Shown: piece after piece, positions 1 to 12,781 of the stretch
How the letters are laid out: each line of letters starts with the position of its first letter
Position numbering within the stretch: position 1 is the stretch's first letter
Source: Pleurotus djamor
Taxonomy: Eukaryota > Basidiomycota > Agaricomycetes > Agaricales > Pleurotaceae
Length of the DNA stretch: 64,000 nt
Assembly (NCBI GenBank): GCA_029747585.1
Contig: JAPEVF010000074.1
Location: forward strand, 35,960-99,959
Direction: 5' to 3'
The notes under the pieces: generated by a model
What the model was told of the DNA's origin: nothing
Databases searched by the model: none
The model's input: only the letters and a program-made list of their open reading frames with translations
Translations under genes and position numbers: made by a program

Positions 1-558
1 GNNTNTCGCAGCGCATGTGCTCNCGAGTGTCATTTNANNTTATGTTNGAGATNGTGTGAGCATCAANNNCGAACTCCACAGNCGTGAGTATGGATTTGAG
101 CAAAGGGAGTTTNCTTCCCCTGTTCCCCTGATGACCCCTGTGAGTCTTCTCAAGTTAGTTGAGGTCCTGATCTAGCACGAACGAGCCTCACATGANNNTG
201 ATGCNCGGNCGAACAGTTTCTGTAGTCTTGGATCGCATTTTAGGTGTTTTGTTTCAAGAAGGAACTGCCACGAGCAAAGCCCAGGAATGTGGGAAATGCC
301 GAGACCAGGCACCCTGTGCGACTAAGGCCAATCAAGTTTGGGTTGAAATCAATCCTTCTTCTATCCCAACCGTTGTTGCCCTTCGCCGTCTCTTCCTTCC
401 TCACCACCTCCACGTCGCCAGCAACTNCCTGCTGGCATTCCTTCCTTCNAGGCCGTTTCTGAGAACACNAGGCCGTCCGCTCTCTNNNNTNCTGCCTCTT
501 TGCTCCCAGAACTCGTGAATCCAGTCCCCACGATTCATTTTTCGTCNNAGTAGCAAAT
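1..558. promoter_or_regulatory. Upstream region of the chitin synthase gene
   Basis: N-interrupted sequence before the chitin synthase start. Short open frames at 192-518 show no family features. The stretch at about 340-540 is pyrimidine-rich, as is common in fungal promoters and 5' leaders. No TATA box or other defined site could be made out through the Ns. Confidence 0.4.
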
Positions 559-3500
559 ATGGCCTATCGCCAGAACCACGATCCTTATTATGCGGCCCAG
601 CANCANCAGCAGCAACATTCNAACTACTCATACCCAGCTCGCGCCAACACAGACCCCTACGCTAACAACCAAGGCTACAACAACAATNNCANCGCTCACN
701 CCGACTACGATGCGCATTGGGACTCTAAATCAGCCAAATCTTACACGAGCTACGCAAACAGCTCGCAGGNTCATCTCAACCCGTATGAGATGAGCCAGGT
801 TTCACCACACGCTCCGCCTGTACCTACCATGCCCTACTCCCCCAACTACCCCCCTGCACAACCAGGTCTGTATCGCGACCAGAGCACTGCCGGNTTCTCC
901 GTCGCNCGCGAGAAGATGATGAAGCGACGCTCTGTTCGTCGTGTAGAACTCCAGCAAGGCAACCTCGTGATTGACGTGGATGTCCCCTCCGCCATCATCC
1001 CCGCTGGCAGGCAAAACGACGAGGAATTCGCCAAGATGCGTTATACTGCGGCCACATGTGATCCTGACGACTTCATGCGCTCACGATACTCCCTCCGGCC
1101 GTATCTCAAGGGGAGACACACGGAACTGTTCATTGTTATGACTATGTACAACGAAGACGAGGTTCTTTTCGTGAGAACCATGAACTCTGTCATCAAGAAC
1201 ATCACACATTTGTGCAGTCGNACTCGTTCCAAGATGTGGGGTCCGAATGGATGGGAGAAGGTCGTNGTTTGCGTCGTGTCCGACGGTCGCAGCAAGATCA
1301 ACAAGCGGACTTTGCAAGTNTTGACGGTGATGGGTTGCTATCAGGAAGGTATCGCCAAGGATTCCGTTGCTGGCAAAGATGTTACTGCCCACATCTTCGA
1401 GTAANTANTNACNTCCATGCNTGATNATNNACNCCGTGTTCTGATGGGTCTNCCATTTTTACAGNCTCACCACNCAAGTCGTTGTCACCGACAAGGGCGA
1501 NGTCACCCANGGATCATGCCCTATNCAGATCCTCTTCTGCTTGAAAGAGCAGAACAAGAAGAAACTNAACAGTCACCGTTGGTTCTTCAATGCCTTTGGC
1601 CCGTTGATCAAACCCAANGGTGTGTCCCCCATCATTCATCAATTATCAAGCNGTCTTCTTACCTTTCTCGCTTAGTATGTATCCTCCTTGATGTCGGCAC
1701 GAAGCCCACGGGAACNTCCATCTACGAACTCTGGAAATGTAATANCNTCNNCNGNNCGNCCATNGGAATCAGGCCATTGATGAGGTACATTTTTAGGCTT
1801 CGACAAGCATTCGAATGTAGGAGGTGCATGTGGAGAGTAAGTTCTTCGGCGCTCGTGTCCTCGCTTCCGGGTTTCTCATGCCAACGACCTGTAGGATCTG
1901 CGTTGATACAGGCCGCGGATGTTCTCTNCTTCTCAGCAGCCCTCTCGCNGCTTCNCAGAACTTTGAGTACAAGATGTCGAACATTTTGGATAAGCCGTTG
2001 GAGGTGAGATTGTCTTTGGCCTTATTTGAGAGAGGACGGGTCGTTTTAATCAATCACGTATCCAGAGTGTCTTTGGTTACATCAGTGTCTTGCCTGGTGC
2101 ATTCAGTGCTTACCGTTACAAGGCCCTTCTCAATGGNCCGAATGGNAANGGTCCCTTGGCATCGTACTTCAAAGGAGAGACCATGCATGCTGGTCACAGT
2201 GATGCAGGNTTGTTCGGTGAGTTGATTTCCCTTCTCAGTNCAGATGCGTTTGCTCAACGAGAATGATGTGTAGCCCGGAACATGTACCTCGCCGAAGATC
2301 GTATCCTGTGCTTTGAGATCGTGACGAAGAAGAATGAAGGCTGGGTGTATGTCTTCTATGTGTATTCCCGTTNTCTCCGCTCANAATTCNTCTAGCCTCA
2401 AGTATGTGAAGAGTGCGAAAGCCTCAACCGACGTCCCTACAACCGTCCCGGAGTTCATCTCTCAGCGTCGTCGGTGGCTAAACGGTTCTCTCTTTGCATC
2501 GATCCANGCTACCGTNTTCTTCTTCAGGATTTGGACGTCNGGTCAGAATTTCTTCAGGAANATCGTNCTCCAGNTGGAGTTCATCTACAATGCGGTGCAA
2601 TTGCTGTTTACGTGGACTTCGTTGGCTAATTTCTACCTGGCGTTNTTCTTCGTAAGTGTCTTTGGNGNANNGNNNTNNTTGNNTNTNNGNNCTGANNGGN
2701 GNTTNGTGTAGNTGGTNTCATCGGCAACGGCAAACTCGCAAACGGANGCTTTCAATTTCTTGTCAAATGGTGCTGGAAAGATCATCTTCGAGCTNTTCCT
2801 TAGGGTNNGTTCTCNTNNANTNNCNTCTGCGTTCGNCNGNCTNACANTCATNCTNTCTTCTAGCTTTACCTCGGTCTTCTCTTNGTNGTCACTGTCTGTT
2901 CGCTCGGTAATCGTCCTCAGGTTTGTCTTNGCCCCNNNTNCCTCCATCAACATCTNCACTAATACTTTCATCATTTCTAGGGTTCCAAGTGGACATATAC
3001 CATCTCCATGATCCTATTCGGTCTCTGCAACGTCATCACTCTNTGGTGTGCTGGCTTCACAGTCTACCTGGCCTCTCCGAAATCAATAGAGGAGTGGAAG
3101 GACTTTGGGAACCTCGTCCAGCACAATTCGACGTTTAGGGAGATTGTGATCTCGCTTGCGGCGACTTATGGGCTNTACTTCATCAGCTCGTTCATGCACT
3201 TTGAGCCATGGCATATGTTNACGTCTTTCATCCAGTATATGTTCCTCCTCCCAAGTTGTGAGTATTCTTTTTACNTTNGGCTGGNCGTCACCAGGTTGCT
3301 GATNTANNATNNNTNTAGATGTGAATATTCTGAGTNAGTCNAGCNATGTNTGGGTTGCGTCTTTGNTTGCTCATCCCTGGNATTTTCAGTGATGTACGCT
3401 ATGTGCAATCTTCACGATGTCACTTGGTACGTCTTCTNGCTCCCTCTTGNCCNACNANGTANTTATTTTTTCTTGCTTGGAAGGGGTACCAAGGGAGACA

Positions 3501-4039
3501 ACGGTTCTGCCAAGGATCTNGGTGGTGCGAAGAAAGTCAAGAACGANGATGGCAAGGAGGTCATGGAAGTCGAACTTCCCACTGCTAGGGAAGATGTCGA
3601 CTCTATCTGGGCTGCATCACGAAGTGCTCTGAGGGTCAGGCCACCTGAGGAGAAGGAACACCGTGATGCTGCGACCAAACAAGCCGANCATGATCGTAAT
3701 AGCCGTACCAATGTCGTCCTTGCGTGGGTTGGCACTAACATGTCAGTTGTCTTTTTCTTCTTGTTCGTTGTTCGTTGGTTATTGACTTATGTGGGGGGCT
3801 GTAGTGCTATGATTGTCGTCTTCACATCAACCGCTTTCACTGACTGGGTCGCTGAGAACTTCTCTGGAGCGACGGGTGGAAACTTCAACCCCTACCTCAC
3901 TTTCCTGTTCTGGGCGCTGTACGTTCATCTCAACTCTCCCGGGAGTCACTCGCTCATTTGGCTTTTTAGTGCCGGTCTTTCNGCCGTACGCTTCACAGGT
4001 TCCCTCCTNTACCTCCTCTTCAGATTGGTTGGCCTNTGA
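559..4039 (+). CDS. Chitin synthase, division 1 (class I-III type)
   Basis: Processive membrane glycosyltransferase (GT2) that polymerises N-acetylglucosamine from UDP-GlcNAc into cell-wall chitin at the plasma membrane. A Gln/Tyr/Pro-rich cytoplasmic tail comes first (559-900). The catalytic core follows: TMYNEDE and VVSDGR near 1140-1290, the [13 protein letters not shown] block near 1565-1605, and [10 protein letters not shown] near 1685-1715. [13 protein letters not shown] lies near 1960-2000, [10 protein letters not shown] near 2287-2325, and the QRRRW product-binding motif at 2463-2477. Several hydrophobic segments follow from 2580 to the stop at 4037-4039. About 900 residues over roughly ten exons. 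The first exon ends at the GTAA donor near 1401. Near the end, TGGGCGCT|GTACGT joins TTTTTAG|TGCC. Ns are numerous but mostly keep frame. The class cannot be fixed by eye; the WGTKGD block near 3485 recalls class III. Confidence 0.92.
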
Positions 4040-4302
4040 TCACCCTCGACCTGTTTATCTGCCTATCTATATACTCCTTGTATTGCACGAGAGCTGGAAC
4101 ATCTTCCTCATTCTAGGCTNTCCCCCGTTTTTAATTCGCCTGTATTTCTACCAGCACATTCTTTTTGGATGCCCAAATTGATTTTGGGATAACCCACGAC
4201 GGAGATGATTATAGATAATATACCTAGCTTACACAGCAGCAGCAGNAACACATATACACAAAGAGGATATCAACGAAAGCCAGATTGAACNGACCCTAAG
4301 GT

Positions 4303-5977
4303 TTATTCTTTGAAACTGAGGATGCCTCGAGCCCAACTTGCGTCGCCAGCTATCCTTGTGGCGAAGTAATCTCCCAGGACTTCATGGAGGCGGTCTCGCA
4401 CACGCTCGTCTGTCTGGTTTGTAAAATCCAGGTTTTCGGGCATGTCAGATGGTGGATGAAGGATAGCAAGTGCGTCCTGATACAAGACGGAATAAATGAC
4501 TGGACGTAACAATGATTATGAGAAGACCCACCAAGACACATTGCGCAAGGAGCTTTGTATCCGGACGATTTGCATTGATCCCTTCGCACTCGCTTCCTAC
4601 GACGCGAGCTCCACCACCTTCCACAAGCCCTTTGCGTATTGCTTCTTTACCTATACCCATCAACCCNCTTATAGCACCTTCCCGTGTACCCTTCCCCTTT
4701 CCTGGAGCAATCAGTGCGAGAAGAAGCGTCTTCATAATGCGAGGTGAGAGCGAAGGGTATGTCGTAGAGTGTTGGGTTAGGAGTCTTGAGAGGGTTTGGG
4801 CGGCTGCGGTTCGCAGGTGGATGGCATTGCTTGGGGGTAGTGCGGAATGAAGAAGGATAGAGAGGATCGGGGGGAGTAGTTGATGAAGCTGGGTGAGAAG
4901 GTCAGAAGAGATGAAAGCGTAAGAGGTGTCAGACGTACGTAGGGTTCGACGAACAGTGTCGAATTTTCCAGGAGAGCACTGATGACGTCTAACAAGACTT
5001 CCAATACTTTCCCGTCACTTTCACTCTGTAGCCCTTCTTTCAACGATCCAACAACACCTTCGCCTACCCATCTTATAAGATAGGGTAGGAGTGCCTGTAA
5101 ACCAGCATCTTGCCGTAGACTAGCAAGCGCGGCCGTCCGTTTCGCGACATCCGAAGTAGGTGGTAGCAACGAGGTGGTAAGACGAGAATAATACAACTGT
5201 AGTTCGCGAGACAACACTTGTTTCACTAGTTGCTGCTGCTGTTGTTGTTGTTGCTGTTGTTGCTGCTGCTGTTTTATCGATGTACCCGGTGGACCTGATG
5301 TCGATGCCGTATGTCCGTTCGTAAGTTGAGTTGGTTTCGCAGATGCATCTTGTGGTTGGTCCGTCTCCCGAGGAATAGCAGGTGGATTTTCGGGTATCAG
5401 AGGTTGCACACCCTCGACTGCAAGCCAATGCGCTGTCCAACTGACACCTTTCGGTAGAGAGATCTTCTCGTCGCGTAAGACACGATCAAAGTCGATATCC
5501 TCATCCTCAACGTAATACACCGTTCCCGCCGACGCTGCTTGTGGAAATGGCGGTGCGCGTCGGAATGTTGGTGGGTTATACGATGAATGCCCGTAGAGGG
5601 GTTCAATATTGAGGACACGCATGGCATTTTCGATATCTGCGGTGCTCAATGTCGTTCGTCGTCCATGACGCATGAACCGAGCAGCTTCCTGTCATTGTCG
5701 TATTGCTTCAGTGACAATGAAGTGCACAGAATCCAAGAAACGCACCTCGACAACCTGATTTATCCTATATTCTACATCGCTGGCCAGCGCCGACGCGACC
5801 GTATCCGATAGATTCGACAACCCATGCAACTCAGCAACATCCTGGCGCGATGCACTTGTATTATAGCGAGATTGTCCCAACGGTGCGGAGGAATGAGTCT
5901 CTCACCCTGATGGTGTCTGCTTTGTAGATACCCGACTGCTGGGATTGTGCAATACGTGCTTTCGGTTTGTTCATCAT
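4303..5977 (-). CDS. TAF6: Transcription initiation factor TFIID subunit TAF6
   Basis: TAF6 is the histone-fold partner of TAF9 in TFIID (and in SAGA in some lineages), acting in RNA polymerase II promoter recognition. The start is ATG at 5977 (a second ATG follows at once), giving MMNKPKARIAQSQQ. A short intron leads to the histone fold, with LSDTVASALASDVEYRI near 5780-5830 and RTTLSTADIENAMRVLNI near 5610-5660. YGHSSYNPPTF near 5575 is typical of the TAF6 linker. A Gln tract lies near 5225-5272. The C-terminal TAF6 HEAT domain follows, with ELQLYYSRLT near 5190, LLPYLIRWVGEGV near 5055-5095, and MKTLLLALIAPGKGKGTREGAI near 4670-4735. About 440 residues. The last exon ends with a stop at 4303. 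Confidence 0.9.
5225..5272 (-). repeat. CAG/CAA-type trinucleotide repeat coding a Gln tract in TAF6
   Basis: Interspersed CTG/TTG codons on the plus strand read as about 15 consecutive Gln on the minus strand. The tract sits in the linker between the histone fold and the HEAT domain of TAF6. The mix of both Gln codons suggests a tract less prone to slippage than a pure repeat. Confidence 0.85.
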
Positions 5978-6322
5978 CGCGGCGTGAAAGAGGCGCGATC
6001 GTAGGAGTCGAAGTCTAAACGCGCGTGCTCAGGGTTGCATTGTGGTTCCGCAGAATCCAACAGGCACAAACAGCGATAGAACTTTTTGGAGGCCACAAAC
6101 AATCAGGGTATACTCGAGTCGTTACTTTCTATCTACAACGGTTGAAAAAAAAAAGAAAAAAAGTAAGGACATCCTTTATGTATGTATATATATATATGTA
6201 TGCCTGATGCATTGTACAGATGAGATATNAAAAATGTTGTAGAACATCCCCAGATGAAAACAATGAAAGAAGTGCGATCGAAAGAATCCAACAATGAAAA
6301 TGGAGAGTGTATAAGTATGAAT
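5978..6322. other. Intergenic, TAF6 5' side to downstream end of the next minus-strand gene
   Basis: No gene is supported. A poly-A-rich stretch with a TATATATATATGTATG run lies at about 6145-6205. It could be 3' UTR or polyadenylation sequence of the minus-strand gene ending at 6323, or promoter sequence for TAF6 nearer 5980. Confidence 0.4.
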
Positions 6323-9300
6323 CTACGAATGATCCAATCCATGATAAGGATACGAAAGCGTCGAGCTCATCTTGGGCGAAACCATCTCAAACTGGGACGT
6401 ATCGAAACTCGGTCTCGTCTCTTCAGAATCTCTCGACGAAGTCATAGACTTCGGTGGCGACGCCGGTCGCGCCATAGCCGTGTTACTCCTGGGACGTGAT
6501 GGTGGCCGACCAACGCCAGGGCCAGCACCAGTAAGCAGATGTTCAGGTATCCTCGGGCTAGGTGGTATATCTGAACTCAACATCGGCGACGCCTGTCCAC
6601 TCGTTGAGACACTCCCCCTCCTCGACCTCCCAGACCGATCCATACTCCCCCTAGGATCAGCCGGTTGACTCGCGTTATTGGTATTATTGGAAGATGTGCC
6701 TCTAAACGCCTTCAATATCGACTTGCGAACACTGGGCTTCTCGGCTGGTGGTGCAAGGGGCTGAGATTGAGATTGTGGTGGTTGAGATTGCGTTTGTGAA
6801 GATGGTGGTTGCGTTGGAGGTAACGACTGTTGATTCCACGCTGGCGAGGGTGGCTGTGGTGAATACCTTATGACAGGCGACCGGTGAATGGGATACGGGG
6901 ATTCTTGATCAAACTGCAATTGCGTCAACGTATCCCTTCGATCTTGCAACGGTGGTGGTGGTCCCATCGGTGGTCCCATCGATGCAGGTGGTGCGAGAGA
7001 GGTACGCAAGGTAAGCGGAGGAGGGGCATTAGGATCTCTACCCATAAACTGTTGCTGCTGTTGTTGTTGCATTTGCATTTGTTGCATCTGCATCTGCGTA
7101 GGCGGCGGCGGAGGTGGCGGGAATGCTCCAAACGTTGGTGTAGTAGGCAAAGCCGGCGGCGACGAAACCGACAAATCCTCCGAAGGCCTCCCAGACATCA
7201 ACGACGTAGCAGGCGACGTCCGGCCACTAATCGTCCCAGGCCCAGACGCAGAAGCTGCCACCGAGGATATGGAGGACTTGTTACTCTTCCTCCACAGCTT
7301 CCTTATACTCTTCACCGACATGATACTCGCACCACTGCTGTTATTCCCGTTCCCATTTGTTTTAAGCGACTTCGTCAACGCCTCCTCATTCGAAGTCGAA
7401 TCAGCCGAGAACCTAGACGAAGGTGGTCTTCCTTCCATCGAAGGACCCCGATTGAGGGCATTATGGAATTCAGCATCATACGGTGAAGCAGGCGGATTCC
7501 CATCCCCATTCCAATAAGTCGACGCCATCCTCGAACCAGACGGTATCTCAGGACTCGAACTCGACGGGTACCTCCCAAATGGATCAGGGGATAACGGTAT
7601 AACCGGTGAGTCTGAATTCACCCCCGTCGTCGTCATAGACGTATGATAAGCGGGGTACGTCAATTCTTGGCCTTCCCCATCGAGGTCGAGGTCGCGTCGT
7701 CGGGCCGCTGTCTCCTGCAATACGTCGGGATGGTTATTGGACGATGAGGAGGAAGCGCGGGACTGGGTGGCTACGCCGTTGAGTGCTAGTCTCGGTGGGG
7801 TTGGTGAGGCGGGGAAAGTAGCGGTTTGTGGGACGTCGGGGGTATCTCTCAACGAGGAAAATGGGACGGATGGCCATTGTCTGCCTGAACCAGCTGAGTC
7901 GGGAGGTCTACGAGGTCGAAATGAACGTGAACATAAACGGGACACGGGAAGGTAGGAAGGTAAGGGGGAGGTGAGGATTGTGTTAGAACGAGAAACTGAA
8001 TTAAGGTAAAGAACTTACGGTGTCTGACCAAACACATCTGACAAACGGCTCACCCCAGGCGTCGGCGGGAGAACATCTGAATTTCGGAGCACCCCCGAGA
8101 GATTCGGGGAGACTGGTATCGACATGCTATCCGAAAGGTCAGAACGCAGGGCTTTAGGTGAGAATTGGGCGAGATTCTGCATGTGCAGTGATTAGCGAAC
8201 AAAACCTCCCAAAACGGACGTATAAGGTTACTCACCCTCTCAATTTCATCAAGTTGAGCTTTCATCATAAGTTGACTACGTCGATGGTCGTTCGGGTCGT
8301 TCTCGTCAAACTGCAAGTCACGCAATGACAATCAGTATCGCATCTATGGTGAATATTGAAGTTGAAAGTAAAACGAAACTTACCTCCTCAGTAAGATCCA
8401 ATCCCAAATCCAAATCATCAAAGATCGCACCCTCCCTCTTCTCTGACTCAGCAGGACTCTTCACCCGTGCCATCTCCTCCACGTCCACACCCACATCGTC
8501 CTCATCGTCCTCATCGTCCAACCCCCGCTCCACAACGTCAGCAGGATGAACAGAACGCGTCAGCTGAGAACCACCAGGCGGAACATTCATATTCTCCTCC
8601 GACGTATTATTCAAATACGCCAACCTCGCACTCCCCGTACTCGGCTGCGGACTCTCCGCGGGAACAATCAAGTCCGTCCCGGGGGGTTTAAGCACCAAAG
8701 GCGGAGGAACATGTTTCTTCCCCTGCGGTGGTGAAGTGGGGATCGAGACACTCAATGGTGGTCGTCCCATAAGCGTAAGCAGATCCTCCACCTCGTCTTC
8801 CGATTTCGTCAAATTCCTCATACCCTCGTCGTCATCATAGTCGTTTTCGTCATCGGAAGGGGGGAGTTCGGGGAGGTTGGCGAGGTCAGCGGCGGTGAGT
8901 GCCAGTTCGACTACATTCGGATTGGATTTCCGCTGTTTGTTAGCGAGATGGAGTTGCGAATTTCGCAGTTCGGCCCATGTCTCTTCATCTGTCCCAAAGA
9001 CATCGCTAAGTGGGTCGCGTCCGTTGGGTACAGAAACCACACGCGCCGTAGCATCTTCCGCTTCATCGTCATCGTCATCATCATCCTCGTCATCTTCGTT
9101 GTCGTTATCATTACCATAGTCCGAGCCTTCCGAAGTCGAGTCCTCCAGTTGTTGATACGCTGCTTCTTCAGAGCTCGAACCACCACCTTCCTTGTCCTTC
9201 ACGCCGAGGGATTTTAGCGAGATGGGGCTGGAGGTCATCAGTCGTTCGGTGAGTTTCAGATCCAACGGAGGACCTCTCCGCTCTCGTTCTTTTTCATCCG

Positions 9301-10391
9301 AAGCGTCATCCATTGTATCGTTCCGCCTACTCGCCCGGCTCTCTGCCCTCTTAACCTGATTCATCTTCCTACTCCTCACCCAAGGATCATACCACGCAGC
9401 TTTCCTTCTATCGATGTCAAATTCCACCTTTGCGAGGATGGGTATAATGGAATTAGATGTTAAACCGGGGAGATCGAGAGAGTCCGCGCGAAGAGATGTG
9501 TGGATGAGAGATGAATCGGGTGATGAGGGTACGGAGTGTGCGATGGAAGAGGAAAGGCTGGATTTTGATTTGTGTTGCATGTCGGAGGTTGTCACCGAGG
9601 ATGAAGATGGTGTGAGTGGGTATGGACTCGATGGTTGTTGGTCGAGAGAGGTGCCGCGTACTGGTGTCGGTGTAGCACGAAGAAATGGGGGAACGTTATC
9701 GAGGGCATTACCATTCGGATTAGGTGATGACTTCGCACTGAGAACCAGACCGAGTGGGTTCGGACTCGGTGCGCNGGGGGGAAGACAAGGACATTTCATC
9801 TCTCTGCTCTGCTTTGAGTACCCTCACCCAAAGATGTCTCCACACGTCATCAGACAGCCGTGGACCCAATTCGTCCGTTGGATCCTGCGCCTGAAGCGTC
9901 GGCGTAGGAGTGTGGTTGACAAGGTAGAGAATGAGCCCGATTGTACTGGGTAAGGCATACTCTTTTGCGATCGCGTTTAGTTGGAGTTGGAGGGTGGGGT
10001 GTACGGGTACGAGGGTTCCTCTCCGAAATTGTGTGTGGTAGCCTGATGCGTTGGGGGGCGGGTGTACGTCGTCGGGGACATCAAAGTCGTGCATTAGATG
10101 CAAAGGGGGAATGACATGAAGAAGATACTTGGAAGTAGGCGACTGGTAGATGCTCGTTGACGCGGCCGACGGTGTTGGGGAGCGACGCAGGAATTCAGCA
10201 GCCGAGGAAGGGGTTGGAAGCGAGTTTGAGTGTGAGAGGTACGGGGAAGAGAGGTACGGGGAGGTGGGTTGTGTCGCAGGCATGGGCATGGATACACCGA
10301 GGGCATTGGCGAGTTTTGCCAGTCTGTGCGGAGGCAGCGGAGACTTTGGCGGGGCCCATAGTTGAGACGGTGATGGCGACTCGGCGGACAT
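6323..10391 (-). CDS. Large Ser/Pro-rich conserved basidiomycete protein, function unknown
   Basis: Starts MSAESPSPSQLW at 10391 and runs about 1,300 residues in four exons. An apparently folded N-terminal region carries PPHRLAKLANALGVS, then HVIPPLHLMHDFDVPDD and GYHTQFRRGTLVPVHPTLQ near 9990-10110, and RLSDDVWRHLWVRVLKAEQRDE near 9800-9870. Long disordered segments follow: acidic DDE runs (8810-8860 and 9060-9120), Ser/Pro stretches, and a Gln-rich stretch at 7050-7100. The tail is EMVSPKMSS near 6355-6380. Introns follow LDLTEE (GTAAGT near 8382), QLDEIER (GTGAGT near 8235) and SDVFGQTP (GTAAGT near 8018). The frame shifts at a single N at 9775 in a G run; ignoring that N restores one frame. 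I do not recognise a named family. A cytoplasmic scaffold or regulator is only a guess from composition. Confidence 0.75.
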
Positions 10392-12781
10392 GAATAAAAT
10401 CAGATTTTGGGCGTTACAAGCACATCAACGGCGTCGGCGAGCTCAAGTCCATCCAACAACGAAAACTCAATAAACGTGGGAAAGTGGCCTCCTGACACTC
10501 GACACAGGGGTTGCTCATTGTTTCTTCAAGTCCTCTCGTCAAGTCTTCCCGCTCAAACGAGTGCGTGTAATTCATATGCCTGCTGACACAAGCTATCAAA
10601 GGACGTGATACATACGCTAGAGCCACTAGTGAGTATTGTGCAACCTATACTACATATCCTACGTGAAGTACATAATCTCGAGTGACATCGCTTAGCGAAC
10701 GCGAGAAGTGGTGTAGAAGAAAGCAAGGCTGGACATACGCTCATAGCGGTCCAATCACGAGTCGAATGCAGACAGCCGAAGACTTGGACCTGTCTCGCCA
10801 CTTCGTGCTAAGTTCCTACACGTTAGACTGCTGAGACAATATCAACCACAAGTGTCACTACGATGGTCCATCCTTCTCTCCAACATTGTATGCAACGTAC
10901 GAGGTAGCGGAAATGAGGGCCGACGACGTTTTCCATCCTTTGCACCTCTGCAGTGCTTTGGAGCTCCTAGAGGATGCACATTCCATTCCTGCCCGCCTAG
11001 TATCCGGAATAGTCACGAAAGTTAGCGAACGAAAGCTATGAAGGAGACTACTCCAAGTCGCTGAAACGAAGCCAATTGTAGTAGAGTAGTGGTGAAACCT
11101 CGAGCTTCAAACGTCGCGTCCCGAGTCTCCGCTCCATTTCATTGTCGCGCACTAGTTCAATCTCAAACACTTCACACAAGCCCCCAANGTGCTCATCAAC
11201 GCCAATGAGAGGATCGAAATTGAAAGAGCAGATAGATCGAATGAATTGAATTGAATTGCATGTTATGAGTTGCCAGTGCCATTGCGTGAGTTGTATGTGA
11301 GTGCGTGAGTGCGAGTGTTACATATGGAAGAGATGGTAAAAGAAGCAAAAAGTTCGACTTGTGGAAACGCGTAGAAAGAAAGCAAGCAAGAGCGAGAAGA
11401 GGATGTTGGGAAGAGGGAGGAGGAGAAATGATTCCAGCTAAACGTACTACCCAACCAGTGTAACCAATCCACAAAAGAATCAAAGAGTGAGTCCAAAGCT
11501 CTAGGAAAGAATTTGGATCGTAGCATAAGCGTGAATAAGCGGAGACGCGTAAGAGGTGGGGGAGAACACAGGTGAACGCGAGTTGGAAACGGTGAGGGTG
11601 GCCGAGGGACGAAACAAGGTTTCGTGTATTCCTGGACCCACTAACATGGTCGATGTGGGGTTGGAGGGTCTCCAAATGAGAGAAGATATACTCTCCTTGA
11701 CGTCGTCGTCGAGACTAGGTCGTGAAGAGCCGATCTCCACACAAGTGACAATGCACTGTCTCCAACATCCAACTCCAACCGGCCTCGCGTCCACCTCACT
11801 TCACCCCACTCCACCGCAGCTCTGCTCGTACTCTGCGGAAGAAGCAACCAGGCTCCTCGTCAAAGCAAAATAAAGCCCCAAGACCCACNAAAAACAAACC
11901 CAAGAAAACCATTCGTGGTCCTTTACAAATCGTTACAAGTGTGCATGAAATTTCGTCAAGAAATCATCGCCATCATCATAAAAAAACATCGTCGTAGCGT
12001 GCTCCATGGGTTGCATCGAAATCCAAGAAATCCAATCTCAGTCCACAGACCTCCAGGTGTGTCGTCGTGTCGGATATCGAAGCATCGGTGAAACCAAAAC
12101 GGATATGTCACCAATGTCGCGTCGAAGTATCGGAGGTATAGGGATGAGGGTAGAAGGAGAAGATGGGATGAGGGAGGAATGTCGGTTGGATAGATCTCGA
12201 ATCTCGATGAACGCAGCAGCAACGGATAGTCGTATCGGTCCACCACCTTCCAAAGGTTCCACCTTGGGACGTGACAAACCCTGTCTTTGTGAACTCGCCG
12301 GGAGTTGTATAATTTTGGAAGAAGTAGGTCGTGTAGAAGGTCGTCCCATCGATCAAGGAGATACCGTGCGATACCGCGATAGATATCAATCCACTCGATT
12401 GACAGAAAACCAAAGAAGCCAGCCTTCTAGAACATATTGCCAAAGCCGTAAAAGGACATCAAGTCGTCGCGGAGTCGTATATCGTTTAATGTTGGGGGTG
12501 TGTGGGTCGAANGGGGGGACATAAGGAGCTTAGCAAAGCAAGCCATGCATGCGTGTCGTTTGTGTGGGTGTCGATTACGAGTCAGCGCCTGCGCAGGGAA
12601 CCCGGGAATGGCACGCGAAGAGCCCAGAAAAGCAGAACGTTTTCCCCATATCCAAAAACCCAAGAAATGTTGGTAGAGGAGACAAAGATATTATCGTTCC
12701 AGTGCCAAAAATACAATACCGACGTGAAAGATAATAGGGGGATAGATGATTGTGGGGGACGAGGAGGGGTTGGTGAGAAGT
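10392..12781. other. Long intergenic region without a supported gene
   Basis: Open frames on both strands (for example 11196-11675 minus and 12006-12524 plus) have low-complexity or shadow-like translations and no recognisable domain or consistent exon structure. The region probably holds 5' leader and promoter sequence of the unknown gene starting at 10391 and 3' sequence of the bHLH gene ending at 12782. It also carries one arm of a 26-bp inverted repeat at 11106-11131. Confidence 0.45.
11106..11131 (+). repeat. Inverted repeat, left arm
   Basis: This 26-bp stretch matches the reverse complement of 15102-15127 at 25 of 26 positions. The shared core is GTCGCGTCCCGAGTCTCCG, preceded by TTCAAA and one variable base. 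The two arms lie about 4 kb apart and bracket the bHLH gene at 12782-13920. Confidence 0.8.

Noticed and set aside
6884..7486. 200-residue plus-strand frame rich in Arg
   Set aside because: It lies fully opposite the large Ser/Pro-rich gene, and its Arg/His bias is the expected shadow of that composition.
10157..10393. Plus-strand frames opposite the start of the large unknown gene
   Set aside because: Shadow of the minus-strand coding sequence, which has a much better protein pattern.
11196..11675. 159-residue minus-strand frame with hydrophobic stretches
   Set aside because: No domain, no splice partner, and low-complexity Ser/Leu sequence from a CT-biased region.
12006..12524. 172-residue plus-strand frame in the intergenic region
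   Set aside because: Composition looks random (Arg/Gly/Ser), overlapped by equally long frames on the other strand, with no conserved motif.
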